This document shows, piece after piece, positions 30,595 through 41,577 of a stretch of 64,000 nucleotides of DNA. This DNA is from Actinomyces slackii (GTDB taxonomy: Bacteria > Actinomycetota > Actinomycetes > Actinomycetales > Actinomycetaceae), in contig NZ_LR134363.1 of NCBI RefSeq assembly GCF_900637295.1, forward strand, positions 1,922,001 to 1,986,000. The letters are read 5' to 3'. A model generated the notes under the pieces. That model ran no database searches, was not told the DNA's origin, and was given only the letters and a program-made list of their open reading frames with translations. How positions within the stretch are numbered: the first letter of the stretch is position 1; each line of letters starts with the position of its first letter. The position numbers were made by a program, and so were the translations under genes.

Positions 30595-31602
30595 ATGGCG
30601 CAGCAGCATCCTCCCCGCTCTCACGCGATCCCCTCGCGCGTGCGCTCCTTCTCCCGCTCCGGGGGGCGCCTGCGCCCGGGGCAGGCCCAGGCCCTGGCCG
30701 AGTTCGGCCCCCGATACCTGGTCCAGGTCCCCCGGGCCGATGCCGTGCGCACGGTGGCCCGCGGCTTCCGACTGGACCCTGAGGCGGTGTTCGGCCACCC
30801 GGGCCAGGCCCGGCCCCTGATCGTCGAGGTGGGCTCGGGCAGCGGGGAGGCGCTGCTGGCTCATGCCGCCGCCAACCCGGGCACCGACTACCTGGCGGTG
30901 GAGGTCTGGGAGACCGCGATCGCCCGCCTGGTCGCCGCGATCGGCCGCCAGGAGCTGCACAACGTGCGGGTGGTCCCGGCCGACGCCTCCCAGCTGCTGG
31001 CCACCGCCCTGCCGGTGGGCTGCGCCGCCGAGGTGTGGGTCTTCTTCCCCGATCCCTGGCGCAAGCCCCGGCACCGCAAGCGGCGCCTGGTCACCCGGGA
31101 CTTCGCCGACTGCGTGGCCCGGGTGCTGCGCCCCGGGGGCGTGTGGCGCCTGGCCACGGACTGGTCGGATTACGCCTGGCAGATGCGCGACGTCCTGGAG
31201 GCGGCCTCCGCCCTGCCGCAGGGGCTGCGGGGCGACGCCACCGAGCCCTACTTCCGCTATGACGACGCCGGGGCGCGCCCCGACCTGGGCATGGCCGGTG
31301 CCGTGGCCGGGAGCCTGGGCAATGGCGTGGACCCGGGATCCGCCTCCGGCATGCTCGGGGGGTGGTCCGAGCGCTTCGCGGGCCGGGTGATGACCCGCTT
31401 CGAGGCCAGGGGTATCAAGGAGGGGCGCACGATCAGGGACTTGACCGCGGTGCGCACCGAGGCCCCCTGGGAGCCCCCGCAGGATGCCAGGACCCTGGAG
31501 CGCCTGGAGCTGGAGGGGCGGGCCTGGGACCGCCTGGAGGAGGAGCCCTGGCGGCTGCGGGGCGCTGATGCCATGGGCGGTTTGGGGACGGTCCTGCCAT
31601 GA
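30595..31602 (+). CDS. trmB: tRNA (guanine-N7-)-methyltransferase
   Basis: 335-aa SAM-dependent enzyme that makes m7G46 in tRNA. The SAM-binding motif is LIVEVGSGSGEALL (about residues 78-91). The catalytic segment VWVFFPDPWRKPRHRKRRLV (about 144-163) is diagnostic of TrmB. About 100 residues longer than E. coli TrmB, with an insert at 225-255 and a C-terminal tail. A GTG at 30589 overlaps the MOSC stop, but ATG 30595 has GAGGAGG seven bases upstream and is preferred. Confidence 0.94.
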   Translation: MAQQHPPRSHAIPSRVRSFSRSGGRLRPGQAQALAEFGPRYLVQVPRADAVRTVARGFRLDPEAVFGHPGQARPLIVEVGSGSGEALLAHAAANPGTDYLAVEVWETAIARLVAAIGRQELHNVRVVPADASQLLATALPVGCAAEVWVFFPDPWRKPRHRKRRLVTRDFADCVARVLRPGGVWRLATDWSDYAWQMRDVLEAASALPQGLRGDATEPYFRYDDAGARPDLGMAGAVAGSLGNGVDPGSASGMLGGWSERFAGRVMTRFEARGIKEGRTIRDLTAVRTEAPWEPPQDARTLERLELEGRAWDRLEEEPWRLRGADAMGGLGTVLP

Positions 31603-33062
31603 GCCCGGCGGGCGCCGTCGGGGACGACCGGGCGGGGGACCGGCAGCCGGACTCGCCCCGGGCAGCGCCCGGCCCGCGGCGGGTGCTGCCGCGCCGGGTC
31701 TGGCTGGCATTGATCGTCGTCGGCTTCCTGGCCTTCTGCGCGGTGCTGCGCGCCCCTGTGGGTGTCATTCCACCGCTGCTGACGCGCATGGGTCAGGACC
31801 TGGGCATGGGGGAGGTGGCCCGAGGGGCGCTGACCTCGGTGCCGCTGGTGTGCTTCGGCCTGATGACGCCGCTGGCCTCCGTGGTGCTGCGCCGCGTGGG
31901 CATCAACACCGGGGGCATGGTGACCCTGGCCCTGGTGCTGACCGGGGCCCTGCTGCGCTCGGCGGGCACGACCTGGGCGGCCTTCGCCGGCACCGTGATC
32001 ATCGGGGTGGGGCTGACCATGGGCAACCTGGTGGCCCCGATGCTCATCGGCCGGGACTTCTGGCACCGGACATCCCTGATGACCGGCCTGTACTCGGCGG
32101 TGAGCAATGTGATCGTCACCGCCGCCACGGCGCTGGCGGTGCCGGTGGCGCTGGTCGTGGGATGGCGGGCCTCCGCGGCCGGGTGGGCCGTCATCCCGGC
32201 TGCCGTCTCGGCCCTGCTGTGGTGGTGGGTCTTCCCTCCTGGCGCGCAGAGCCCGCGCCAGAGCCTGCGCGAGCGCTCGGGCATGGTCTCCTGGGTGCGC
32301 GAGCGGCACCTGGACTCCGGCGCCGCCTCTCGGGGGCGCGCGGTGTGGCGCCGGCCCCTGACCTGGGTGATGGCGGTGGCCTTCGCGGCCCAGACCTTCT
32401 CCTACTACTCGATCCTGGGGTGGCTGCCCACCGCGCTGGTGGCGATGCTGGGCATGAGCGAGGCCGGCGCGGGCGCGGCCGCCTCGGTCTTCTCCCTGAC
32501 CGGGATCGTGGGGCCGCTGCTGGTGCCGATCATGTTCGGCGTGCTGAAGTGGTCCGATGCGCGGGTGCTGGGCAGCATCTGCGCCTGCTGGCTGGCGCTG
32601 CCGGTGTGCCTGGTGGTGGCCCCCTCCCTGTGGCTCGTGCCCTGCATGCTCTCGGGCATCGCCCACGGGGCCTTCTTCGCGGCCCTGTTCACCCTGGTGA
32701 TCCGACGCTCGGAGTCCATCGACGAGACCCGCCAGACCACGGCGCTCATCCAGTCCGTGGGCTACTGCGTGGCCGCCACGGGGCCGGTGGTCACCGGCTG
32801 GATCCACGGCGCCAGTGGCGGGTGGCGGATCCCCTTCGCCGTGGTGGTGGGGGCCCTGGTCATCATGACGGTCTGCGGGCAGATCACGGCTCGTGCCCGC
32901 ACGGCCAGGCCGGCCAGCCACCTGGCGGTCCTGGAGGGCGCCGGGAGCCAAGACGAGCCGAGCGGCGCCGGGGCCTCGACCGGTGCGGACATCGGGGACC
33001 GCCCCCAGGAGCCCTCGAGTCATGAGCCCTCGCGGCGGGACCCCGATGGGGGCCAGGGGTGA
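31599..33062 (+). CDS. MFS transporter, cyanate-permease-like
   Basis: 487-aa major facilitator with about 12 predicted membrane helices. The sequence begins RRVWLALIVVGFLAFCAVLRAPVGVIPPLL and keeps the CynX/NimT pattern (LTSVPLVCFGLMTPLASVVLRRVG). This group exports or imports small organic anions or drugs; substrate unknown. The final 60 residues are hydrophilic and probably disordered. ATGA overlap with trmB; hemW starts within its stop. Confidence 0.85.
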   Translation: MSPAGAVGDDRAGDRQPDSPRAAPGPRRVLPRRVWLALIVVGFLAFCAVLRAPVGVIPPLLTRMGQDLGMGEVARGALTSVPLVCFGLMTPLASVVLRRVGINTGGMVTLALVLTGALLRSAGTTWAAFAGTVIIGVGLTMGNLVAPMLIGRDFWHRTSLMTGLYSAVSNVIVTAATALAVPVALVVGWRASAAGWAVIPAAVSALLWWWVFPPGAQSPRQSLRERSGMVSWVRERHLDSGAASRGRAVWRRPLTWVMAVAFAAQTFSYYSILGWLPTALVAMLGMSEAGAGAAASVFSLTGIVGPLLVPIMFGVLKWSDARVLGSICACWLALPVCLVVAPSLWLVPCMLSGIAHGAFFAALFTLVIRRSESIDETRQTTALIQSVGYCVAATGPVVTGWIHGASGGWRIPFAVVVGALVIMTVCGQITARARTARPASHLAVLEGAGSQDEPSGAGASTGADIGDRPQEPSSHEPSRRDPDGGQG

Positions 33063-34369
33063 GCCCCGCCCAGCCCCTGGGCGCGCCCCTGCCCGGCCTG
33101 GGCGCGCTGCCCGCCCAGGCCGCGTCCCCCGCTCCCGACGGGCAGGCGCGGCCCTTGTCGGTGTACGTGCACGTGCCCTACTGCCGAGTGCGCTGCGGGT
33201 ACTGCGACTTCAACACCTACACCAACCTGGCCATGGGCCAGGGCGCCTCGGCTAAGGACTTCGTGACCACGCTGGCCGGCGAGCTGGAGCTGTCGCGCTC
33301 GGCCATGGAGGCGGCCGGGCTGCCGGCGCGCCAGGCCTCCACCGTGTTCCTGGGCGGGGGCACGCCCACCATGCTCCCCGCCGGCGACCTGGTGGACATC
33401 CTGGGGCTGGTGCGGCAGTGCTTCTCGCTGGCCGACGACGCCGAGGTCACCACCGAGGCCAACCCGGACTCCATCGATGAGGCGGGACTCGCGCAGCTGG
33501 CCAAGGGGGGCTTCACCCGGGTCTCCTTCGGGATGCAGTCGGCCGTCCCCCATGTCCTGGAGGTCCTGGAGCGCACCCATGAGCCCGCCCGGGTGCCGCG
33601 GGTGGTGGAGTGGGCGCGGCGAGCGGGCCTGGAGACCTCCCTGGACCTCATCTACGGCTCGCCCGGGGAGTCCATGGATGACTGGCGCCGATCCCTGGAG
33701 GCCGCCATCGAGATCGGGCCGGATCACATCAGCGCCTACGCGCTGGTCATCGAGGAGGGCACCCGCATGTGGGGTCAGGTCGCTCGCGGCGAGCTGCCCA
33801 TGCCCGAGGATGACGATGAGGCCGCCAAGTACGAGATGGCCGACGCCGCCCTGGGGCGGGCCGGCTATGAGTGGTACGAGATCTCCAACTGGTCCCTGCC
33901 CGGGCGCCGGTGCCGCCACAACCGCGCCTACTGGCAGGACTGGGACTGGTGGGGCGCGGGCCCCGGGGCCCACTCGCACCTGGGGGACGTGCGGCTGTGG
34001 AACACCAAGCACCCGGTGGCCTGGGCGGGGCAGATCAGGGCCGGGGCCCTGCCCGTGGCCGGGCATGAGGTGATCGACGCCCGATCGCGCGAGCTGGAGC
34101 GCGTCATGCTGGGCATCCGCCTGCGCGAGGGAATCGCCCTGGCGGGACTGGGGCAGGCCGGGGCCGCTGAGGCCGACGGGGCAGCTGTGTCCTCGGAGGG
34201 CAGCCATCGGACGCCCGGCCGGACGCCCAGGCGGCTGGTCCCGGTGGTGGGGCGCCTGGTGGCCGACGGGCTGCTGGAGGGCGAGGCCGCCCTGCACGGG
34301 CGGGCCGTGCTGACCCTGCGAGGCCGGCTCATGGCCGACACCGTCACCCGCGCCCTGGTCGGGGACTGA
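33059..34369 (+). CDS. hemW: Radical SAM heme chaperone HemW
   Basis: 436-aa radical SAM protein. The iron-sulfur motif is YCRVRCGYCDF (CxxxCxxC, about residues 41-51, preceded by VYVHVPYC). Then come FLGGGTPTML, TEANPD, and RVSFGMQSA. The C-terminal HemN-like domain has NHNRAYW-like HNRAYWQDWDWWGAGPGAHSH. HemW inserts heme into proteins; it was formerly called a coproporphyrinogen III oxidase-like protein. The first Cys of the CxxxCxxCxF motif typical of HemW is present. GTG start at the MFS stop. Converges on the DUF3097 gene. Confidence 0.94.
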   Translation: MSPAQPLGAPLPGLGALPAQAASPAPDGQARPLSVYVHVPYCRVRCGYCDFNTYTNLAMGQGASAKDFVTTLAGELELSRSAMEAAGLPARQASTVFLGGGTPTMLPAGDLVDILGLVRQCFSLADDAEVTTEANPDSIDEAGLAQLAKGGFTRVSFGMQSAVPHVLEVLERTHEPARVPRVVEWARRAGLETSLDLIYGSPGESMDDWRRSLEAAIEIGPDHISAYALVIEEGTRMWGQVARGELPMPEDDDEAAKYEMADAALGRAGYEWYEISNWSLPGRRCRHNRAYWQDWDWWGAGPGAHSHLGDVRLWNTKHPVAWAGQIRAGALPVAGHEVIDARSRELERVMLGIRLREGIALAGLGQAGAAEADGAAVSSEGSHRTPGRTPRRLVPVVGRLVADGLLEGEAALHGRAVLTLRGRLMADTVTRALVGD

Positions 34370-34439
34370 CCCGGACACTGCTGGACCACTGCCGGGCCAC
34401 AGGCGGCGCGGCAGGGCGGCATCGGGGAGCTGTGCGGGG

Positions 34440-35591
34440 TCAGGCGGTGCCGGGGGCGGTGACGAAGTCGATGAGCTCCTCCATGCGCCCCAGCAGGCTC
34501 GGCTCCAGGTCCTTGTAGGTGCGGACCGTGGCCAGGATGCGCTGCCATCCGCGGGCGACGTCGGCCTGATCGGCGTGCGGCCAGCCCAGGGCCTCGAGCG
34601 TGCCGTGCTTGATGTCGGTGCCGCGTGGCACCTCCGGCCAGCGCTCCAGGCCCACGCGCTCGGGCTTGACCGCCTGCCAGACATCCACGTACGGGTGACC
34701 GAGCACCAGGACGTTGTCACCGCCTGGCATGTCCCTGACCTCCTGGGCGATGCGCGACTCCTTGGAGCCGGCCACCAGGTGGTCGACCAGGACCCCGGCG
34801 CGGCGCTCGGGGGAGGGGGAGAAGTCCTCCAGGACGGCGCGCAGGTTGTCCACGCCGTCGAGCATGAGGACGACGACGCCCTCGTGGCGCAGGTCATCGC
34901 CCCACACCTTCTCCACCAGCTCGGCGTCGTGCCTGCCCTCGACCCAGATGCGCGAGGCCCGCGCGACCCTGGCCCGCTCGCCCTCCACGGCATAGGAGCC
35001 CGACGCGGTCAGCTTGCGCCCCGAGGCGCTGCGAGGCCCGGAGGGCGGCCGCTTGCGGGGCACCGGCGGCTGGAGGATGACGGGGCGGCCCTCGATCCAG
35101 AAGCCCGGCCCCAGGGGGAAGGCCCGCCGCGTGCCATGGCGGTCCTCCAAGACCACCACGTGCTGGCCCCCCGACTTCTCCACCGCCACGGCCGCGCCCA
35201 CGAACCCGGTCTCGCGGTCCTCGACCACCAGGCCGCGCGAGACCGGGACGGGCACCGACTCGGGGCGAATCGCCCCGGGCCCCACCCGGTGAGGGTCTGC
35301 GGCAAGAACGTCCCCGCCGTAGCGGTCCGAGGACGAGGGGCGGCGGGCCGGGGTCGTCGCCGTCGGGGCAGCGGCCCTCCGCTTGGCAGCGCCCCGGGCC
35401 CCCGCCTGCCGGCCCGCAGACGGCCTCGCCCCGGACAGTGCGCCGTCCGAGGACCCTGCCTGCCCCGAGGGCTCCGCGCGTCCCGCCAACTCCGCCCGCT
35501 CAGCCTCAGCGCGGGCGCGCAGCGCGGCTCGGCGCGCTGCGGTGCTTCCGGGGACTGGCGTGCGGTACGGGGCGGTGTTCACCCTGGGCAC
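34440..35591 (-). CDS. DUF3097 family protein
   Basis: 383-aa actinobacterial family of unknown function. The conserved core begins DRYGGDVLAADPHRVGPGAIRPESVPVPVSRGLVVEDRETGFVGA and continues with FPLGPGFWIEGRPV. The C-terminal half contains IWVEGRHDAELVEKVWGDDLR (about 225-245), which resembles the first motif of TOPRIM domains such as RNase M5, followed by VLVDHLVAGSKESR. The first 100 residues are Ala/Arg-rich and not conserved-looking. GTG start. Typical neighbour of hemW and hrcA in actinobacteria. Confidence 0.85.
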   Translation of the reverse strand: MPRVNTAPYRTPVPGSTAARRAALRARAEAERAELAGRAEPSGQAGSSDGALSGARPSAGRQAGARGAAKRRAAAPTATTPARRPSSSDRYGGDVLAADPHRVGPGAIRPESVPVPVSRGLVVEDRETGFVGAAVAVEKSGGQHVVVLEDRHGTRRAFPLGPGFWIEGRPVILQPPVPRKRPPSGPRSASGRKLTASGSYAVEGERARVARASRIWVEGRHDAELVEKVWGDDLRHEGVVVLMLDGVDNLRAVLEDFSPSPERRAGVLVDHLVAGSKESRIAQEVRDMPGGDNVLVLGHPYVDVWQAVKPERVGLERWPEVPRGTDIKHGTLEALGWPHADQADVARGWQRILATVRTYKDLEPSLLGRMEELIDFVTAPGTA

Positions 35592-35644
35592 GGTAGGGGA
35601 ACCTCACGGCCCGCCACAGCCTGACCCGCCGATCCACGGCGTAG

Positions 35645-38035
<2,391 letters not shown>

Positions 38036-38099
38036 GCCCGCCGAGCCCTCGGCGGCGCCCGGACGGGGAACCGCCTGGGAGGGGACTCAGGCAGCGGAC

Positions 38100-38852
38100 T
38101 CAGGCAGTGGGGGAGGGGCGCGCCCCGAAGATCGCCTGGCCCACCCGCACGCAGGTCGAGCCCTCCTCGATCGCCATCTCGAAGTCCCCACTCATTCCCA
38201 TCGACAGCAGGCCCGGGCCGATCGTGCCCGCCTCCAGGGCGGCGTCGCGCAGATCGCGCATGAGACGGAAGCAGGCGCGCACGCGCTCGCGGTCGGGCGT
38301 GTTGGCGGCCAGGGTCATCAGCCCCCGGATGCGGAGGCTGGAGCAGGGGCCCAACTGGGCCAGGAATGCGGGGACCTCGGCGGGCGGCAGACCGAACTTC
38401 GAGTCCTCGCCCGAGGAGTTGACCTGGACGTAGACATCCATGCCGCGCCCGGCCTCCTGGAGGCGCCGGTCCAGGGCCTGGGCCAGGCGCAGGGAGTCCA
38501 GGGCCTGGAACTCCTCGGCGAAGGCGGCCGCGCTGCGGGCCTTGTTGGTCTGCAGGTGGCCGATGAGCGCCCAGTGGATGCCCAGGTCGGCCAGATTCTC
38601 GCTCTTGCGCTGGGCCTCCTGGACCTTGTTCTCCCCCATCTGGATGATGCCCGCGGCGTGGGCGGCCCGCAGCCGCTCCTCGGGAACCGTTTTCGAGACC
38701 GGAAGCAGTCGGACCTCCTTGGGATCGCGGCCGGCGCGCTGCGCGGCGGCATCGATCCGCCCCTGCACGACGGCCAGAGTGCGCTGGAAGTCCTCGGCGC
38801 TGGCTGAGATGGGGGCAGGGCCGGAGGCTGGTGCTGGATCGTCGGGCTGCAT
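38100..38852 (-). CDS. YggS/PROSC-type PLP homeostasis protein
   Basis: 250-aa fold-type III PLP-binding protein that buffers pyridoxal phosphate. The PLP lysine is in LLPVSKTVP (about residue 43). Other hallmarks are MGENKVQEA, HWALIGHLQTNKA, VQVNSSGEDSKFG, LSMGMSGDFEMAIEEGSTCVRVGQAIFG. On the minus strand TAGCGT (38861-38866) ends eight bases before ATG 38852, so the mRNA may be leaderless. Divergent from rsmE; both promoters sit in about 50 bp. Confidence 0.93.
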   Translation of the reverse strand: MQPDDPAPASGPAPISASAEDFQRTLAVVQGRIDAAAQRAGRDPKEVRLLPVSKTVPEERLRAAHAAGIIQMGENKVQEAQRKSENLADLGIHWALIGHLQTNKARSAAAFAEEFQALDSLRLAQALDRRLQEAGRGMDVYVQVNSSGEDSKFGLPPAEVPAFLAQLGPCSSLRIRGLMTLAANTPDRERVRACFRLMRDLRDAALEAGTIGPGLLSMGMSGDFEMAIEEGSTCVRVGQAIFGARPSPTA

Positions 38853-38860
38853 ATCCCATG

Positions 38861-38897
38861 ACGCTACACCGGAGGCGGCGTCTGGTGCCCGTAGGCT
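38861..38897. promoter_or_regulatory. Divergent leaderless promoters of yggS and rsmE
   Basis: Minus-strand TAGCGT (38861-38866) is eight bases from the yggS ATG. Plus-strand TAGGCT (38892-38897) is seven bases from the rsmE GTG. Neither has a Shine-Dalgarno between. Confidence 0.5.
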
Positions 38898-38904
38898 GGG
38901 GCGC

Positions 38905-39702
38905 GTGACCGCGCCTGTCTTCATCCTCACTGCCGCCACCCTCGAGCCCGCCGGCGCTGATGCCGCCGCGCCCGGGGTGCAGCTGGTGCTCACCGGGCCC
39001 GAGGCGCGCCACGCCGTGTCAGTACGGCGATTGCGTGCCGGGGAGCGGGTGGATCTGGTGGACGGTCACGGCCTGCGCCTGGAGTGCGAGGTGAGCGCCG
39101 TCCAGGGCCGGGACCGCCTTGAGGTGAGCCTGATCCGCCGGGTCAGCGAGCCCGAGCCGCCCCTCCGCCTGGCCCTTATCCAGGCCCTGGCCAAGGGCGG
39201 GCGCGATGAGCAGGCGGTGGAGACCGCTACTGAGGTCGGCGTCGATCTCATCGTGCCCTGGCAGGCCGGCCGCTCCATCTCCGTGTGGTCCGGGCCCAAG
39301 CTGGTCAAGGGGCGTGAGCGCTGGGCGACCACGGCCCGCGAGGCGGCCAAGCAGGCGCGCCGCGCCGTCGTGCCCCACGTCGAGGCACCGCGGTCAACGC
39401 GCGAGCTGACCCAGTGGATCGAGCTGACATGCCGGGGCGGGGGAGTGGTCGGCCTGCTCCACGAGGAGGCCGAGGCGCCCTTGGTCAGCCTGCCCGAGCC
39501 CGCGCCCACCGGTGCGGGCGATGGGGCCGCGGTGCTGGCGGTCATCGTCGGGCCCGAGGGCGGGATCGGCGGGGAGGAGGCCGCGGCACTGGTCGAGGCC
39601 GGCGCCCGGATGGTGCGACTGGGGCCCCATGTCATGCGAACCGCCTCCGCCGGCCCAGTGGCCCTGGCAGTGCTCGCCCAGCGCGCCGGCCTGTGGTCCT
39701 GA
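38905..39702 (+). CDS. rsmE: 16S rRNA (uracil1498-N3)-methyltransferase
   Basis: 265-aa SPOUT-class methyltransferase. An N-terminal PUA-like domain is followed by the SAM-binding trefoil knot with VIVGPEGGIGGEEAAALVEAG (about 212-232), LGPHVMRTASAGPVALAVL, and the conserved ALAKGGRDEQAVETATEVGVDLIVPW. GTG start; upstream frame is open but the family begins here. The usual position after dnaJ in actinobacteria. Confidence 0.94.
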   Translation: MTAPVFILTAATLEPAGADAAAPGVQLVLTGPEARHAVSVRRLRAGERVDLVDGHGLRLECEVSAVQGRDRLEVSLIRRVSEPEPPLRLALIQALAKGGRDEQAVETATEVGVDLIVPWQAGRSISVWSGPKLVKGRERWATTAREAAKQARRAVVPHVEAPRSTRELTQWIELTCRGGGVVGLLHEEAEAPLVSLPEPAPTGAGDGAAVLAVIVGPEGGIGGEEAAALVEAGARMVRLGPHVMRTASAGPVALAVLAQRAGLWS

Positions 39703-39790
39703 TATGACGCGCTCCTATGGCGGGTGATGGCGCGATGGTGGGGCATACTGCGGTCATGCTGATGATGGAGTTGCCGGCTGTGAGGCGGCG

Positions 39791-40447
39791 ATGAGCCCGC
39801 GCGGGCGCAGGCCCGCTGGGAGCCCGGATGCCCGCGAGGCGATCCTCGTCGCGGCGCGCTCAGCCTTCGCCCGGGATGGCTACAAGACCTCTTTGCGCGG
39901 TGTGGCGCGGGAGGCTGGTGTGGATCCGGCGCTGATCCACCACTACTTCAAGGACCGCGCCACGCTGTTCGCCCAGGCGGTCATCTCCACGATGGCCGGC
40001 GAGGACGTTGACGTGGCGGCACGCGCCGAGGCGATCGCGCTTCTGCCGGCCGAGGAGCTGGGGGAGGGCATCGTCCGGTCCTACCTGACCCTGTGGGATG
40101 GCGCGGGCGCCGAGCGCTTCGCCGCGGTGCTGCGCGCGGCGATGAGCAGCGATGAGGCTCTGGCGCCATTCCGCGACTTCATCACCACGGGGATCCTGGG
40201 GCCACTGGTCAAGCGCTTCTCCGCTGATCGCCCCGAGCTGCGCGGCCAGCTCATCGCCAGCCAGCTCATCGGGCTGGGCATGGCGCGCTGGGTGGCGCGC
40301 GCGGACCACGTGGCGGCGCTCGACGTCGATGGGGCCGTGGCGCTGATCGGGCCCACCATCCAGCGCTATGCGCTCGGTGAACTGCCCCCCTGCGCGGAGA
40401 CTCCGGTGTCTGGTGCGCCTGCGGTACCCGCTGCGCCCGGCGAGTAG
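39791..40447 (+). CDS. TetR family transcriptional regulator
   Basis: 218-aa repressor. The N-terminal HTH reads REAILVAARSAFARDGYKTSLRGVAREAGVDPALIHHYFKDRATLF (about 14-60). The C-terminal ligand-binding domain, with WDGAGAERFAAVLRAAM and LIASQLIGLGMARWVAR, fits the TetR C-terminal domain family 16/17-like group. It precedes an ABC exporter gene whose start is covered by an 18-bp palindrome, so it likely controls drug or toxin export. CATACT at 39744-39749 may be its own -10. Confidence 0.9.
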   Translation: MSPRGRRPAGSPDAREAILVAARSAFARDGYKTSLRGVAREAGVDPALIHHYFKDRATLFAQAVISTMAGEDVDVAARAEAIALLPAEELGEGIVRSYLTLWDGAGAERFAAVLRAAMSSDEALAPFRDFITTGILGPLVKRFSADRPELRGQLIASQLIGLGMARWVARADHVAALDVDGAVALIGPTIQRYALGELPPCAETPVSGAPAVPAAPGE

Positions 40448-40548
40448 GGCGGGCCCACCGGGCCTGCCGGGTCCACCGCCGTAGGCGCCGCGCAGGCCGC
40501 CGGAGGATCCTGGGTCGCCCCGATCGCGGCTGATGCGCTCCAGAGCCC

Positions 40549-40578
40549 TTGACACGGGCGGAGTCGCGTCCTTACATT
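40549..40578 (+). promoter_or_regulatory. Promoter of ABC exporter operon
   Basis: Perfect -35 TTGACA (40549-40554), 18 bp, then TACATT (40573-40578). The predicted transcription start falls at or within a few bases of ATG 40585, giving a leaderless or nearly leaderless mRNA. Confidence 0.7.
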
Positions 40579-40593
40579 CATCATATGATGAAT
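40576..40593 (+). promoter_or_regulatory. 18-bp palindromic operator, likely TetR site
   Basis: ATTCATCATATGATGAAT is a perfect 18-bp palindrome. It overlaps the -10, the expected transcription start and the first two codons (ATG ATG). The tetR gene lies 140 bp upstream. Confidence 0.75.
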
Positions 40594-41577
40594 AACGAGG
40601 ATTCCTCTTCCGGGGCTCCGGATGAGGGGGCGCCGCCAATGATCGAGCGGATCTCCATCACGATCGAGCGCAGTCTCGCGTCCGGGGCGGCCACTGAGCC
40701 CGTCGTCGTCTCCCAGGTGGTCGGCCCGCCCGCGGCGGCGGGCACGACTGCGCCGGCTGCTGCGCCGGCGGCGATGCCCGTGACTCCGGCCGCCCCCAGG
40801 CCGGTGGTGGAGGCCTCGGGACTCGTCGTGACTCGCGGGGGCCAGGAGATCCTCCATGGCCTGGACCTGCGGCTGGCGGCCGGATCCGTCACCGGCCTGC
40901 TGGGGCCCTCGGGATGCGGGAAGACCACGCTCATGCGCGCGATCGTCGGCGTGCAGCACTACTCGGGCAGGCTCGAGGTTCTCAGCGCCACGCCGGGCAG
41001 CACATCGTTGCGGGGCCGCATCGGCTACCTCACCCAGGAGGCCTCGATCTACCGGGACCTGAGCGCCAGGCAGAACGTCGCCTACTTCGCCAGCCTCGCG
41101 GGCCCGCGGGCTCGGGGCGTCGACGAGGTCCTGCGGGAGGTGGGCATCGCCGACATCGCTGATCGACTGGTCTCCACCTTCTCCGGCGGGCAGCGCAACC
41201 GGGTGTCCCTGGCCTGCGCGCTCGTGGCCGCGCCCGAGCTGCTGGTGCTCGATGAGCCAACCGTCGGACTGGACCCGGTGACCCGTGAGGACCTGTGGGA
41301 GGCCTTCCGCCGCATCGCCGCGGGCGGCACGACGATCCTGGTGTCGAGCCACGTCATGGATGAGGCCTTCCGCTGCGACGGCGTGCTGCTCATGCGGGAG
41401 GGGTGCATCCTGGCGGACACCACCGCGCCCGAGCTCCTGGCCAGCACTGGAGCCGAGACCCTCGATGACGCCTTCCTCACCATCATCCGCCAGGCGGGGC
41501 TCACTGACAGCGCCGCACCCACCGCCACGGTGAGCGCTGCCGCGGCGAGCACTGCGAGCAAGGAGACGAGCCGATGA
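40585..41577 (+). CDS. ABC transporter ATP-binding protein (multidrug-type exporter)
   Basis: 330-aa ATPase. Walker A GPSGCGKTT (about 107-115), Q-loop in IGYLTQEASIYRDL, signature FSGGQRNR (about 200), Walker B LLVLDEPTVGLDP (about 217), H-loop SSHVMDEA. The first 70 residues are Ala/Pro-rich and precede the usual ATPase start. ATG 40585 fits the leaderless promoter; ATG 40588 and ATG 40639 are alternatives. It pairs with the ABC-2 permease downstream, ATGA overlap, in an operon controlled by the upstream TetR regulator. Confidence 0.9.
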   Translation: MMNNEDSSSGAPDEGAPPMIERISITIERSLASGAATEPVVVSQVVGPPAAAGTTAPAAAPAAMPVTPAAPRPVVEASGLVVTRGGQEILHGLDLRLAAGSVTGLLGPSGCGKTTLMRAIVGVQHYSGRLEVLSATPGSTSLRGRIGYLTQEASIYRDLSARQNVAYFASLAGPRARGVDEVLREVGIADIADRLVSTFSGGQRNRVSLACALVAAPELLVLDEPTVGLDPVTREDLWEAFRRIAAGGTTILVSSHVMDEAFRCDGVLLMREGCILADTTAPELLASTGAETLDDAFLTIIRQAGLTDSAAPTATVSAAAASTASKETSR

